A DNA stretch of 20,738 nt from Betaproteobacteria bacterium (GCA_016873905.1 VGVU01000010.1:1-20738); one strand, 5' to 3'; numbered from the stretch's first letter, positions 7,934 to 16,593 are shown. Notes: a model not told the origin generated them from the sequence alone. Numbers and translations: made by a program.

Positions 7934-7950
7934 GTGATCGTCATAATCAC
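7934..7950. promoter_or_regulatory. Inverted repeat GTGAT-N7-ATCAC just downstream of the promoter
   Basis: GTGAT at 7934-7938 and ATCAC at 7946-7950 form a perfect 5-bp inverted repeat with a 7-nt spacer, around the expected start of the cytochrome c transcript. The half-sites recall the CRP/FNR family, but the spacing does not fit the CRP (TGTGA-N6-TCACA) or FNR (TTGAT-N4-ATCAA) consensus. It is therefore only a possible operator. Confidence 0.25.
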
Positions 7951-8008
7951 GCGTAACAAAGACACATTGTGACTAACGATTGAACCCCTCACCCAACTGG
8001 AGATTCCT

Positions 8009-8299
8009 ATGAAACTGTTCACCGCTTTGCTGGCCGCCGGCTTTGCTGTTATGGCTGCCCCCGCTTCTGCTGACATCTTTGCTGACAACGGCTGCATCGG
8101 CTGCCACGACGCCGACAAGAAGAAGATGGGCCCGACCTGGAAGGAAGTTGCTGCCAAGCGCGCTGGCAACAAGGCCGCCATCGTAGCCTCTCTCAAGGAC
8201 GGCTCCAAGGGCAACTACGGCAAGATTCCGATGCCGCCGCAACCCAAGGCCGTTGCCAATGCCGACGCGCTGGCCGCTGCCATCCTGGGAACGAAATAA
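8009..8299 (+). CDS. Small periplasmic class I cytochrome c (c-551/c-552-like)
   Basis: This 96-residue precursor has a Sec signal peptide with likely cleavage after PASA (residue 21), leaving a mature protein of about 75 residues. The haem-binding motif is C29-I-G-C32-H33. The distal axial ligand is probably M75 in KIPMPPQP, the arrangement of bacterial c-551/c-552 electron carriers that donate to nitrite reductases or terminal oxidases. GGAG at 7999-8002 lies 6 nt before the ATG. Codon choice is more restricted than in neighbouring genes (many GCT/GCC, CTG and AAG), which suggests high expression. It has its own promoter and a strong terminator, so it looks monocistronic. The redox partners cannot be inferred from the context. 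Confidence 0.93.
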   Translation: MKLFTALLAAGFAVMAAPASADIFADNGCIGCHDADKKKMGPTWKEVAAKRAGNKAAIVASLKDGSKGNYGKIPMPPQPKAVANADALAAAILGTK

Positions 8300-8318
8300 C
8301 CCGCGTTATTCCGTCTGT

Positions 8319-8347
8319 AAAAAACGCGCCCATAGGCGCGTTTTTTT
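8319..8347. terminator. Strong bidirectional intrinsic terminator
   Basis: A perfect 12-bp stem pairs 8319-8330 (AAAAAACGCGCC) with 8335-8346 around a CATA loop, followed by one more T. GC-rich core, T-run on one side and A-run on the other mean it can end transcripts in both directions. It lies between the stop codons of the convergent cytochrome c gene (8299) and purL (8362). Confidence 0.92.
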
Positions 8348-8361
8348 ATGCCTGAATAAGG

Positions 8362-11300
8362 CTAACCCACCCAACGCCGGGCGTTGCGGAACAGGCGCAG
8401 CCAGGGGCCATCCTCCTGCCAGTCGTCCGGTCGCCAGGAATGCTGGATGGCGCGGAACACCCGTTCCGGGTGCGGCATCATGATGGTGAAACGACCATCA
8501 GCGGTCGTCACACCCGTGACACCGCCGGGCGAGCCGTTGGGGTTGGCGGGGAACTGCTCAGTGGGTTTGCCGCTGTTGTTGATATAACGCAGGCTGGTCA
8601 ACACGCGTTTTTGCTGCGCCGGCGAATCAAACACCGCGCGGCCTTCACCGTGCGCCACGACAATGGGCATCTTCGAGCCCGCCATGCCGTCGAACAGAAT
8701 GGAGGGCGTTGGCAAGGCCTCGACCATCACAAAGCGCGCCTCGAATTGTTCCGACAGATTGCGCTCAAAACGCGGCCAGTGTTCGGCGCCGGGAATGATG
8801 CCTTTCAAGCGGCTCATCATCTGGCAGCCGTTGCACACGCCCAGCGCGAAGCTGTCGGCGCGGTTGAAGAAGGCCTCAAACGCATCGCGCGCCCGCGCCG
8901 AATGCAAAATCGACGCGGCCCAGCCGCCGCCTGCGCCCAGCACATCGCCATAAGAAAAACCGCCGCACGCCGCCAGGCCCTTGAAGCCTGACAAATCCAG
9001 TCGCCCGCTGAGAATGTCACTCATGTGGACATCGACCGGGGCGAAACCGGCACGGTCGAAGGCCGCCGCCATCTCCACCTCGCCGTTGACGCCCTGCTCA
9101 CGCAAGATGGCAACCTTGGGTTGTGCCTTCTTGCGCTTGATGTAGGGCGCGGCAATGTTGTCGTTGAGGTCAAAGCTGAGCTTGACGGACAGGCCCGGGT
9201 CCCGGGCTTGCAAGGTCTCGAAGGTCTGCCGCGTGCAGTCCGGGTTGTCGCGCAGGTGCTGCATGCGCAAGCTGGTGGCGCTCCACGCGGTTTGCAGCTC
9301 CAGGCGCGTCTCATCGAGCACCGCCACGCCCTCGCGCAAGATGCGCACGCGGTCGCTGCGATTGGTGCTGCCGATGATAAACAGCTCATCGCGCAGGCCC
9401 GCGTCAATACAGGCCTCAATGACGCGTCCGGTGTCACTGCGACGCACCTGCAAGACCGCACCGAGTTCCTCGTTGAACAGGATGTTAAACAAACGGCTGG
9501 TGTAGGGTTCGTGCGGCAGCGGCGCATCGGCCAGGGCCTCGGCGATGTCGTCGTGGAAGCGTTTGTAGCGCAGCTCGTCCACATCCACATCAATGCCGCA
9601 ATGACCTGCAAAGGCCATCTCGCAGAGCGTGGCAAACAGGCCGCCGTCAGAACGGTCGTGATAGGCGAGCAACAGATTTTGTTGATTGAGGCGCTGGATG
9701 AGCGCAAAAAATGCCTTGATCTGCGGGGCAGAAACCACATCCGGGGCGGCATCACCCAGGGCGCTATAACACTGGGCGAGGATGGAGCCGCCCAGGCGGT
9801 TGTGGCCTTGGCCGAGGTCAATTAACAGCAGATCGGTCGGGCCGCAATCGGTGCGCAACTGCGGCGTCAGGGTCCGGCGCGCATCCGGCGTCGGCGCAAA
9901 GGCCGTCACAATCAGCGACAGCGGCGACACCACTGCCTTGTCTGTCTTGCCCTCTTTCCAGCGGCTTTGCATGGACATCGAGTCCTTGCCCACCGGGATG
10001 CTGATACCCAGTTCAGGGCAGAGCTCCTTGGCCACCGCGCGCACGGTGTCAAACAAGGCGGCGTCTTCACCGGGGTGACCGGCGGGCGCCATCCAGTTGG
10101 CTGACAGACGAATGTCGCTGATGGCGTTGACGGTCGCGGCCGCCAGGTTGGTGATCGCCTCCGCCACCGCCATGCGTCCCGAGGCCTCCGGATGGATGAG
10201 CGCCAGCGGCGTGCGCTCACCCAGCGCCATCACCTCGCCTTTTTCGCTGTCATAACTCATCGTGGTCACGGCACAATCGGCCACCGGGATCTGCCAAGGG
10301 CCGACGAACTGATCGCGCGCCGTGTAGCCGCCCACCGTACGGTCACCAATCGTAATGAGGAAGGTCTTGTCGGCGACCGTGGGGTGGCCAATGACACGAT
10401 AGGCCGCCTCGCGCAGGTCCAGGCCGTCAGCGCTGAAGGGCGTCAGCACCGGCACAACATGGGTCGCTTCGCGCGTCATCTTGGGAGGCTTGCCCAGCAA
10501 CACCTCCATCGGCATATCAACCGGGCTGTTTTTGAAGTGCGCGTCCGTGACCCGCAACTGACCGTCGGCCGTCGCCTCACCGACGACCGCAAACGGGCAG
10601 CGTTCGCGGGCGCACAGGGCAGCAAAACGCGGCAGATCGGCCGGGGCAATGGCCAGCACATAGCGCTCCTGGGCCTCGTTACACCAGATCTCTTTGGGTG
10701 CCATGCCCGGTTCCTCGGAGGGCACCTGCCGTAATTCAAACTTCGCCCCCAGGCCCGCGCCGTGCGCGAGTTCCGGCATGGCATTGGACAGACCACCGGC
10801 GCCGACATCGTGAATGGAGCGAATCGGATTTTGATCGCCCAACTGCCAGCAGCGGTCGATGACCTCCTGCACCCGGCGCTGAATCTCCGGATTGCCGCGT
10901 TGCACCGAATCGAAATCCAGCGCCTCAGCGTTCGTGCCGGAACCCATACTGGAGGCCGCACCGCCCCCCAGCCCAATCAGCAAGCCGGGGCCACCCAACT
11001 GAATCAGCAGCGTCCCCGCCGCGAAGATTTCCTTGTCCACATGATCTTCACGAATGTTGCCTACGCCGCCCGCCAGCATGATGGGCTTGTGATAGCCGCG
11101 CACCTGGCCGTCCGGGGTCTTGAGCTCAAAACTGCGGAAATAGCCCGTCAGGCAGGGACGACCGAATTCGTTGTTGAAAGCCGCCGCGCCCAACGGGCCT
11201 TCAAGCATGATGTCGAGCGCCGAGACGATGCGGTCCGGCTTGCCGTAGGCCATCTCCCACGGTTGGCTGGCGTGGGGGATATTGAGGTTGGACACCGAAA

Positions 11301-12291
11301 ACCCGCACAGACCGGCCTTGGGCTTGGAGCCGCGCCCGGTCGCACCCTCGTCGCGAATCTCGCCACCGGAGCCCGTGGCCGCCCCCGGGAAGGGCGCGAT
11401 GGCGGTGGGATGGTTGTGCGTCTCCACCTTCATCAAGATGTGAATCGGTTCCTGATGGGTGCGATACACGCCGTCGCCATCGGGATAAAACCGTCCGGCG
11501 GTATAGCCCTCGATCACCGAGGCATTATCCGAATAAGCTGACAGCGTGCCCTGCGGACGCACCGCGTGGGTGTGACGCACCATGCCAAACAAGGACTCGT
11601 TTTGCTTCTTGCCGTCGATAACCCAGTCGGCATTAAAGATCTTGTGGCGACAGTGTTCCGAGTTGGCCTGCGCGAACATCATCAACTCGACATCGGTCGG
11701 ATTGCGCTTCACCTTCTCGAAGTTGGCGACCAGATACTGAATCTCGTCCTCGGACAATGCCAGGCCCAGGCTCAGATTGGCCTTGATGAGCGCGGCCTTG
11801 CCGCCTTTGAGAATATCAACGCTCTCCAGTTGTCTGGGGGCCTGATGCGAGAACAGCCGGGCCGCCTCGCGTTCGTCGTCAAGCACGCTTTCAGTCATGC
11901 GGTCGTGTAGCGACGCGATAAGCCGCGCCTGGTCTTTTTTGCCGGGCCGACCTTCAAGCGTCCAGACAACGCCATGTTCAATGCGGTTGACGGCCGTAAG
12001 GCCACAGTTGCGGGCAATATCCGTCGCCTTGGACGACCACGGCGATACGGTGCCGATGCGCGGCGTGACCAACAAGGCCTTTTTCGCTGGCGTGTGCGGC
12101 TGGGCGTGCAGCAGTTCGCAGAGGAAGGCGTGATCGGCCTCAGCCAGAGGCGCATTGAGCTCGATGAAATAGCGATACTCCGCCACCAGACCCGTGACTG
12201 GCACGCCGGCCCCCTGCAGCGTCGCAAGCAGCTTGGAGATACGGAATTCAGAACGCGCCGCGCCGCCGCGCAGGGTAAGGATTTCAGCCAT
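8362..12291 (-). CDS. purL: Phosphoribosylformylglycinamidine synthase (single-chain PurL)
   Basis: PurL converts FGAR, ATP and glutamine to FGAM in the fourth step of de novo purine synthesis. At 1309 residues it is the large fused type found in gamma- and betaproteobacteria (E. coli 1295). It contains an N-terminal PurS-like domain, a linker, two AIR-synthase-like halves holding the ATP site, and a C-terminal class I glutaminase domain (about 1055-1309). The glutaminase nucleophile is C1153 in GVCNGCQMM, with H1274 and E1276 in MMPHPERVF completing the triad. The conserved VETHNHPTAIAPFPGAATG segment marks the synthase half. The ATG at 12291 matches the usual N-terminus (MAEILTLRG). A TTG six codons upstream is less likely. 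No strong Shine-Dalgarno sequence is seen. Confidence 0.97.
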   Translation of the reverse strand: MAEILTLRGGAARSEFRISKLLATLQGAGVPVTGLVAEYRYFIELNAPLAEADHAFLCELLHAQPHTPAKKALLVTPRIGTVSPWSSKATDIARNCGLTAVNRIEHGVVWTLEGRPGKKDQARLIASLHDRMTESVLDDEREAARLFSHQAPRQLESVDILKGGKAALIKANLSLGLALSEDEIQYLVANFEKVKRNPTDVELMMFAQANSEHCRHKIFNADWVIDGKKQNESLFGMVRHTHAVRPQGTLSAYSDNASVIEGYTAGRFYPDGDGVYRTHQEPIHILMKVETHNHPTAIAPFPGAATGSGGEIRDEGATGRGSKPKAGLCGFSVSNLNIPHASQPWEMAYGKPDRIVSALDIMLEGPLGAAAFNNEFGRPCLTGYFRSFELKTPDGQVRGYHKPIMLAGGVGNIREDHVDKEIFAAGTLLIQLGGPGLLIGLGGGAASSMGSGTNAEALDFDSVQRGNPEIQRRVQEVIDRCWQLGDQNPIRSIHDVGAGGLSNAMPELAHGAGLGAKFELRQVPSEEPGMAPKEIWCNEAQERYVLAIAPADLPRFAALCARERCPFAVVGEATADGQLRVTDAHFKNSPVDMPMEVLLGKPPKMTREATHVVPVLTPFSADGLDLREAAYRVIGHPTVADKTFLITIGDRTVGGYTARDQFVGPWQIPVADCAVTTMSYDSEKGEVMALGERTPLALIHPEASGRMAVAEAITNLAAATVNAISDIRLSANWMAPAGHPGEDAALFDTVRAVAKELCPELGISIPVGKDSMSMQSRWKEGKTDKAVVSPLSLIVTAFAPTPDARRTLTPQLRTDCGPTDLLLIDLGQGHNRLGGSILAQCYSALGDAAPDVVSAPQIKAFFALIQRLNQQNLLLAYHDRSDGGLFATLCEMAFAGHCGIDVDVDELRYKRFHDDIAEALADAPLPHEPYTSRLFNILFNEELGAVLQVRRSDTGRVIEACIDAGLRDELFIIGSTNRSDRVRILREGVAVLDETRLELQTAWSATSLRMQHLRDNPDCTRQTFETLQARDPGLSVKLSFDLNDNIAAPYIKRKKAQPKVAILREQGVNGEVEMAAAFDRAGFAPVDVHMSDILSGRLDLSGFKGLAACGGFSYGDVLGAGGGWAASILHSARARDAFEAFFNRADSFALGVCNGCQMMSRLKGIIPGAEHWPRFERNLSEQFEARFVMVEALPTPSILFDGMAGSKMPIVVAHGEGRAVFDSPAQQKRVLTSLRYINNSGKPTEQFPANPNGSPGGVTGVTTADGRFTIMMPHPERVFRAIQHSWRPDDWQEDGPWLRLFRNARRWVG

Positions 12292-12376
12292 GGTCGTCTT
12301 TGGTAACAATTGATATGGGCGCGATTTTACCCGATCCCGTGCCCTGCCCTTCCCCGAGTGCCGGGATTTTGTTACC
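12292..12376. promoter_or_regulatory. Divergent purL / Nudix gene control region
   Basis: The 126 nt between the divergent purL and Nudix start codons hold the promoters of both genes. On the minus strand TAAAAT (12329-12324) is a good -10 candidate for purL, but no convincing -35 lies 16-18 nt upstream of it. A perfect 8-bp inverted repeat, GGTAACAA at 12302-12309 and TTGTTACC at 12369-12376, brackets the region. A 6-bp repeat ATCCCG (12334-12339) / CGGGAT (12362-12367) lies inside it. None of this matches the E. coli PurR operator, so any regulator is unknown. Confidence 0.35.
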
Positions 12377-12417
12377 GTGCGGTCTCAACATCCAAAATCT
12401 CCTCACACCCCTTGGTT

Positions 12418-12957
12418 ATGAAGTTTTGCAGCCAGTGCGGCGCCCCTCTGGTCCACACCATCCCCGAAGGGGACAACCGGCACCGCCACTCCTGCCCGGC
12501 CTGCGGCACGATCCATTATGAAAACCCCAAGATGGTGGTCGGATGTCTGGCTGAATGGGACAACAAGATACTGCTTTGTCGCCGCGCCATCGAACCCCAG
12601 CATGGCCTCTGGACCCTGCCCGCCGGCTTCATGGAAAACGGCGAGAGCGCCGTGGAGGGTGCGCTGCGCGAGACGCTGGAAGAGGCCGGCGCCCGGGTGA
12701 AAGATCCCACCCTGTATAGCCTGATCAGCCTGCCGGATATCAATCAGGTCTATCTCATGTTCCGCGCCCAGCTCAGCGACCTGGACTTTGCCCCCGGCGA
12801 AGAAAGTCTGGAGGTCGCGCTCTTTGCCGAGACGGAGATCCCTTGGGACAAGCTCGCCTTCCGCACCATCCGGGCCACCCTGGAACGCTATTTCAACGAC
12901 CGGCGGCGAGGCGACTATCCCCTCTATATCGAAGATATCCGCCATCGCAATCACTGA
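12418..12957 (+). CDS. Zinc-ribbon Nudix hydrolase
   Basis: This 179-residue protein joins an N-terminal zinc ribbon (C4, C7, C26, C29) to a Nudix hydrolase domain. The Nudix signature runs from G70 through E76 and R84-E85 to E88-E89 and G91, with all metal-binding glutamates present. Proteins of this layout hydrolyse nucleoside diphosphates linked to another group, such as NADH or ADP-ribose; the substrate here is unknown. It is smaller than NudC. The ATG at 12418 directly precedes the first zinc-ribbon cysteine pair (MKFCSQCG). No good ribosome binding site is seen, and the longer reading from 12310 adds unrelated sequence from the control region. The gene diverges from purL and converges on modC with only 18 nt between the stop codons. 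Confidence 0.88.
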   Translation: MKFCSQCGAPLVHTIPEGDNRHRHSCPACGTIHYENPKMVVGCLAEWDNKILLCRRAIEPQHGLWTLPAGFMENGESAVEGALRETLEEAGARVKDPTLYSLISLPDINQVYLMFRAQLSDLDFAPGEESLEVALFAETEIPWDKLAFRTIRATLERYFNDRRRGDYPLYIEDIRHRNH

Positions 12958-12975
12958 TATTGATCTGGCGCGTCT

Positions 12976-14043
12976 TCATTCAACGATCGCGACACCCTTG
13001 ATCTGGGCAAAAACCGTCTTGCCCGGCACCAGATCCAACAGGCTGACGGACTTCCGCGTGACACGACTCAAGAAGCGTGTCCCTCCGACATCAAGCCCAA
13101 GCATCACCTGACTGTCGCTCTCCTCGGCGAGGTCGGTCAGCACGGCAGGCAAAATATTGAGAATACTGGTACCGGTCTGCGCCGCCAGCGTGAGGCTGAC
13201 ATCGCGGGCGCGAACACGCACCCGCACGAGGCTGCCGATGGGAGCGCTGTGCAACGGCAACCAGAGGTGTCCGCCGGCAAACGCCACGCGCGTCAGATGA
13301 AAGGCCGTATCGTGCTCGACGACCTGCGCGTCGATGATCGCCTCGGCCTCGGCTCGATACGCCAGCGGCAGGTCCAGCCGCGTCGTCAGTTCCGATAACG
13401 GCCCGCTCGCCACCACCTGCCCGGCCTCCAGCAGCACAAGATGATCGGCGAGTCGGGCAACCTCCTCAAACTGGTGACTGACATAAATGATCGGTATCTG
13501 GCTTTCGGCGTGCAGACGCTCCAGATAAGGCAGGATTTCCGCCTTGCGCGCCGCATCCAGGGCCGCCAGCGGTTCGTCCATCAAGAGAATTTGCGGGTCC
13601 GTCAACAAGGCCCGCGCGATGGCCACGCGCTGCGCCTCACCGCCGGACAAACGCTCTGGGCGCCGCGTCAGCAAGGCCTCTATGCCCAGCATTTGCAACA
13701 AGCGGGCGCGATCGACCTGCGTGCCCTGCGGGCTGCCCGCCCGCCGCTGGCCATAAGCCAGGTTCTCCGCAACGCTGAGATGCGGAAACAGGCGCGCCTC
13801 CTGAAAGACATACCCCACCCGTCGCTGGTGCGTTGGCAGACCCTGCGGCCCATCCTGCCAAACCGCCGTGCCGACCTGCAAAAAGCCCCGAGCCGGTTTT
13901 TCCAGACCCGCGATCAAGCGCAACAAGGTCGTCTTGCCCGAACCCGACGGCCCAAAAAACGCCGTCACGCCCTGCATCGGCAGGCGCACATCCACTTGCA
14001 AGCGGAAGTCGGCGAAGGCGTGATCAAAGCGCAGGGAAAGCAT
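12976..14043 (-). CDS. modC: Molybdate ABC transporter ATP-binding protein
   Basis: ModC is the cytoplasmic ATPase that powers molybdate (and tungstate) import through ModB. In the 355-residue protein the Walker A motif GPSGSGKTT is at about residues 31-39, the Q-loop FQE at 80-82, the signature LSGGEAQR at 132-139, Walker B ILLMDEP at 152-158 and the switch histidine at H190 (VSHQ). A C-terminal TOBE domain (about 290-355), usual in ModC, may bind molybdate and regulate transport. The ATG at 14043 has CTGGAG about 10 nt upstream, better than an in-frame TTG at 14052. It is the last gene of the mnmA-modABC run, 35 nt after modB. No terminator is visible in the 18 nt before the convergent Nudix stop codon. 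Confidence 0.95.
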   Translation of the reverse strand: MLSLRFDHAFADFRLQVDVRLPMQGVTAFFGPSGSGKTTLLRLIAGLEKPARGFLQVGTAVWQDGPQGLPTHQRRVGYVFQEARLFPHLSVAENLAYGQRRAGSPQGTQVDRARLLQMLGIEALLTRRPERLSGGEAQRVAIARALLTDPQILLMDEPLAALDAARKAEILPYLERLHAESQIPIIYVSHQFEEVARLADHLVLLEAGQVVASGPLSELTTRLDLPLAYRAEAEAIIDAQVVEHDTAFHLTRVAFAGGHLWLPLHSAPIGSLVRVRVRARDVSLTLAAQTGTSILNILPAVLTDLAEESDSQVMLGLDVGGTRFLSRVTRKSVSLLDLVPGKTVFAQIKGVAIVE

Positions 14044-14078
14044 GCCAGACAAACTCCAGAACGCGCATCAGGGGCGAC

Positions 14079-14747
14079 TCACAGCCGCCACGGTTGGCGC
14101 TGCCGATACAGCAGCACCAGAACAAGGAAGGACAAGGTCAGCAAGGTCAGCGCGAGGCGGTGCGCCGCACCGTAATCCATCGCCTCGACATGATCGTAGA
14201 TCTGCACCGACACCACCCGGGTTTCACCCTCGATATTGCCGCCCACCATCAGCACCACGCCAAACTCGCCCAAGGTGTGGGCAAAGCCCAGAATGCCGGC
14301 CGTCAAAAACCCCGGCCTGGCCAGCGGCAAGGCAATGCTGAGCCAGCGATCCAGCGGCCGCGCCCGCAAGGTCGCAGCGGCCTCGTACAGACCCGGAGGA
14401 ATCGCCGCAAAGGCCTGCTGCAAGGGTTGCACCACAAAAGGCAGCGAATAAATGATCGAGGCCAGTACCAGTCCGGCAAAGGTGAACGGCAAGGTGCCCA
14501 AGCCCAGGCTCTGGGTCACCAGCCCAATCGGGCCGTGCGGCCCCAGGGCCACCAACAGATAAAACCCGAGCACCGACGGGGGCAGCACGATCGGCAGCGC
14601 GACGAGCGCCTCGATGGCCGGCTTGAGGCGACAGCGGCTATGCGCCAGCCACCACGCCAGCGGGGTGCCCAACAAGAGCAGGATCAGCGTCACCAATCCG
14701 GCCAATTTGAGGGTCAACCACAATGCGCTGAGATCGCCCGGGCTCAT
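14079..14747 (-). CDS. modB: Molybdate ABC transporter permease
   Basis: ModB is the inner-membrane channel subunit of the molybdate importer. The 222-residue protein is strongly hydrophobic, with about five membrane helices, the first near residues 7-34 (ALWLTLKLAGLVTLILLLLG region). The cytoplasmic EAA loop that contacts ModC is at about 121-140 (LYEAAATLRARPLDRW). The LPIVLPPSVLGFYLL segment is typical of ModB. The ATG at 14747 overlaps the modA stop codon by 4 nt (ATGA), so translation is coupled. The length is normal for the family. Confidence 0.95.
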   Translation of the reverse strand: MSPGDLSALWLTLKLAGLVTLILLLLGTPLAWWLAHSRCRLKPAIEALVALPIVLPPSVLGFYLLVALGPHGPIGLVTQSLGLGTLPFTFAGLVLASIIYSLPFVVQPLQQAFAAIPPGLYEAAATLRARPLDRWLSIALPLARPGFLTAGILGFAHTLGEFGVVLMVGGNIEGETRVVSVQIYDHVEAMDYGAAHRLALTLLTLSFLVLVLLYRQRQPWRL

Positions 14748-15526
14748 CGGTAACCGTAAGAATTCAGGATGGCGCGGGCCGCCGGTTCACGCAAAAAGCG
14801 CAACAAGGCCTTGGCGGCAGGGTTGTCTGCGCCAGCCTGCAAGAGCAGCGCGTCCTGGTGTATCGGCGTATACAGATGCTGCGGAACCGACCAGGCCGAT
14901 CCGTGCTGCAAGCGCCCGTTCAGGGTGACTTGCGAGGCCGAGATAAAACCCAGGGCGGCGTTGCCGCTCGCCACAAACTGATAGGTCTGGCCCACATTTT
15001 CGCCCCACACAAAACGCGGCGTCAGCGTCTCCCACAGCCCCAGCGCGGTCAGCGCCTCGGCCGCGGCGTGCCCATAGGGTGCCAACCTGGAATGGGCGAG
15101 CGCGATCTTTCCGCGCCCTGGCTGGCGTAAGACCTGGCCTTCCGCATCCACCGCTGCAGGGTCGGGCGACCACAACAGCAGGGTGCCGGTGGCGTAGGTA
15201 AAACGGCTTCCGGGCACGCCCAGACCCTCTGCCTCCAGACGCGCGGGCGTTGTTGTCTCGGCCGCCAGGAAGACAGCAAACGGGGCGCCATTGCGGATCT
15301 GTGCATAGAGCTTGCCCGTGCTCGCCGCCGTCATGCTGACGCGATGTCCGGTCGCGCGCTCAAACGCCGCCGCAATCGTCTGTAACGGCTTGCTGAAATT
15401 CGCCGCCACGGCCACTTTGACCTCGGCGGCCGTCGCCCCAGATGCCGCAGCCATGCCGGCCAAGAGCAGCAGCGCCCGCAGACACCTCCGGTACGCGCGT
15501 TGCGACACCCCGCCCAGTACCTTCAT
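14744..15526 (-). CDS. modA: Periplasmic molybdate-binding protein
   Basis: ModA captures molybdate (or tungstate) in the periplasm and delivers it to ModBC. The 260-residue precursor has a Sec signal peptide: arginines at 10-17, a hydrophobic core at about 18-29, and likely cleavage after ATAA (residue 34). The mature protein begins EVKVAVAANFSKPL, typical of ModA. The STGKLYAQI segment (about 70-78) and the NGAPF-VFLAAE region match the ligand-binding lobe of Azotobacter-type ModA. The ATG at 15526 overlaps the mnmA stop codon (ATGA). A much longer reading in the same frame, extending to 16303, is only a shadow of mnmA. No lipobox is present, so the protein is probably soluble in the periplasm. 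Confidence 0.93.
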   Translation of the reverse strand: MKVLGGVSQRAYRRCLRALLLLAGMAAASGATAAEVKVAVAANFSKPLQTIAAAFERATGHRVSMTAASTGKLYAQIRNGAPFAVFLAAETTTPARLEAEGLGVPGSRFTYATGTLLLWSPDPAAVDAEGQVLRQPGRGKIALAHSRLAPYGHAAAEALTALGLWETLTPRFVWGENVGQTYQFVASGNAALGFISASQVTLNGRLQHGSAWSVPQHLYTPIHQDALLLQAGADNPAAKALLRFLREPAARAILNSYGYR

Positions 15527-16593
15527 TCGATCACCCCGCCGCCGAGACACACCGCGCCGTCGTAGAGCACCACCGACTGGCCCGGCGTCACCGCCCATTG
15601 CGGCTCGGCGAACACCAACTGCAGCCGGTCGCCGGCCAACGCCGTCACCGTGCAGGGCGCATCCGTCTGGCGATAACGCGTCTTGGCGCTGTACGCCTGC
15701 CCGACGACAGGCACCGCGCCGATCCAGTTGAGCTGGCCCGCCGTGAGCGTCTGGCTCAGCAGGCGTGGATGCGCATGGCCCTGCACAACGGTCAGGACAT
15801 TGCGCGTCATGTCTTTGCCGGCGACAAACCACGGCACCCCTTCGGCCGCGCCCTTCACCCCGCCGATGCCCAGACCCTGGCGCTGGCCCAAGGTGTAATA
15901 CGCCAAACCCTCGTGCCGGCCAACCACGCGCCCGTCCGGCGTCTCCATCGGCCCCGGTTGAGTGGGCAGATAACGCTTGAGAAAGTCGCGAAAATCGCGC
16001 TCGCCGATAAAACAGATACCCGTCGAATCCTTCTTGTTCGCCACCGGCAGATGGATGTCGCGGGCCATGGCCCGCACCTCCGGCTTGGTCATCTCGCCCA
16101 GCGGAAACAGCGCCGGGCCAATCTGCGCCTGCGTCAGGCGATAGAGGAAATAACTCTGATCCTTGTTGGCGTCCACCGCCTTCAACAACTGCCGTTGCGG
16201 CGAGTCGCCCGCCAGCCGCGCGTAATGCCCGGTCGCAATAGCGTCTGCACCCAGCCCCAGCGCATGCTCGAGAAAGGCCTTGAACTTGATCTCCGCATTG
16301 CACAACACATCCGGATTCGGCGTGCGGCCGGCCTGATATTCGGCCAGAAAATAGCTGAACACCCGCTCGCGGTACTCGGCCGCAAAATTGACCAACTCGA
16401 CCTCAATGCCCAGCGCGTCGCCAATCGCCAGCACATCCAGAAAATCCTGCCGGGCCGGACAGGCCGGGTCGTTGTCGTCATCCTCCCAGTTTTTCATGAA
16501 GATGCCCGTCACCGTGTGACCCTGCCGCTTCAGCAGGTGGGCGGTGACGGCGGAATCAACCCCGCCGGAAAGTCCGACGACAATGTGTGCCAT
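15523..16593 (-). CDS. mnmA: tRNA-specific 2-thiouridylase MnmA
   Basis: MnmA makes the 2-thio group of s2U34 in tRNAs for Lys, Glu and Gln, adenylating U34 and taking sulfur from the IscS/Tus relay. The 356-residue protein has the PP-loop SGGVDS at residues 9-14 and the catalytic cysteines C98 (NPDVLCNAEIKF) and C194 (STGICFIGERDF). LGQRQGLGIGG and a C-terminal beta-barrel follow. The ATG at 16593 is right for the family (MAHIVVGLSGG). Its first two bases are the last two bases of the palindromic element at 16592-16762, and no strong Shine-Dalgarno sequence precedes it, only CGGG. The stop codon overlaps the modA start, so molybdate transport genes are translationally coupled to it. Confidence 0.96.
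   Translation of the reverse strand: MAHIVVGLSGGVDSAVTAHLLKRQGHTVTGIFMKNWEDDDNDPACPARQDFLDVLAIGDALGIEVELVNFAAEYRERVFSYFLAEYQAGRTPNPDVLCNAEIKFKAFLEHALGLGADAIATGHYARLAGDSPQRQLLKAVDANKDQSYFLYRLTQAQIGPALFPLGEMTKPEVRAMARDIHLPVANKKDSTGICFIGERDFRDFLKRYLPTQPGPMETPDGRVVGRHEGLAYYTLGQRQGLGIGGVKGAAEGVPWFVAGKDMTRNVLTVVQGHAHPRLLSQTLTAGQLNWIGAVPVVGQAYSAKTRYRQTDAPCTVTALAGDRLQLVFAEPQWAVTPGQSVVLYDGAVCLGGGVIE

Noticed and set aside
7934..7950. FNR or CRP binding site upstream of cytochrome c
   Set aside because: The half-sites are suggestive, but the 7-nt spacing fits neither consensus, so it was kept only as a generic inverted repeat.
9025..9825. A 266-codon plus-strand frame inside purL
   Set aside because: It lies entirely opposite conserved PurL sequence and shows no motif or ribosome binding site.
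13833..14753. A 306-codon plus-strand frame opposite modC/modB
   Set aside because: The composition is extreme (Gln, Arg, Pro) and matches the complement of hydrophobic ModB codons. It is a shadow frame.
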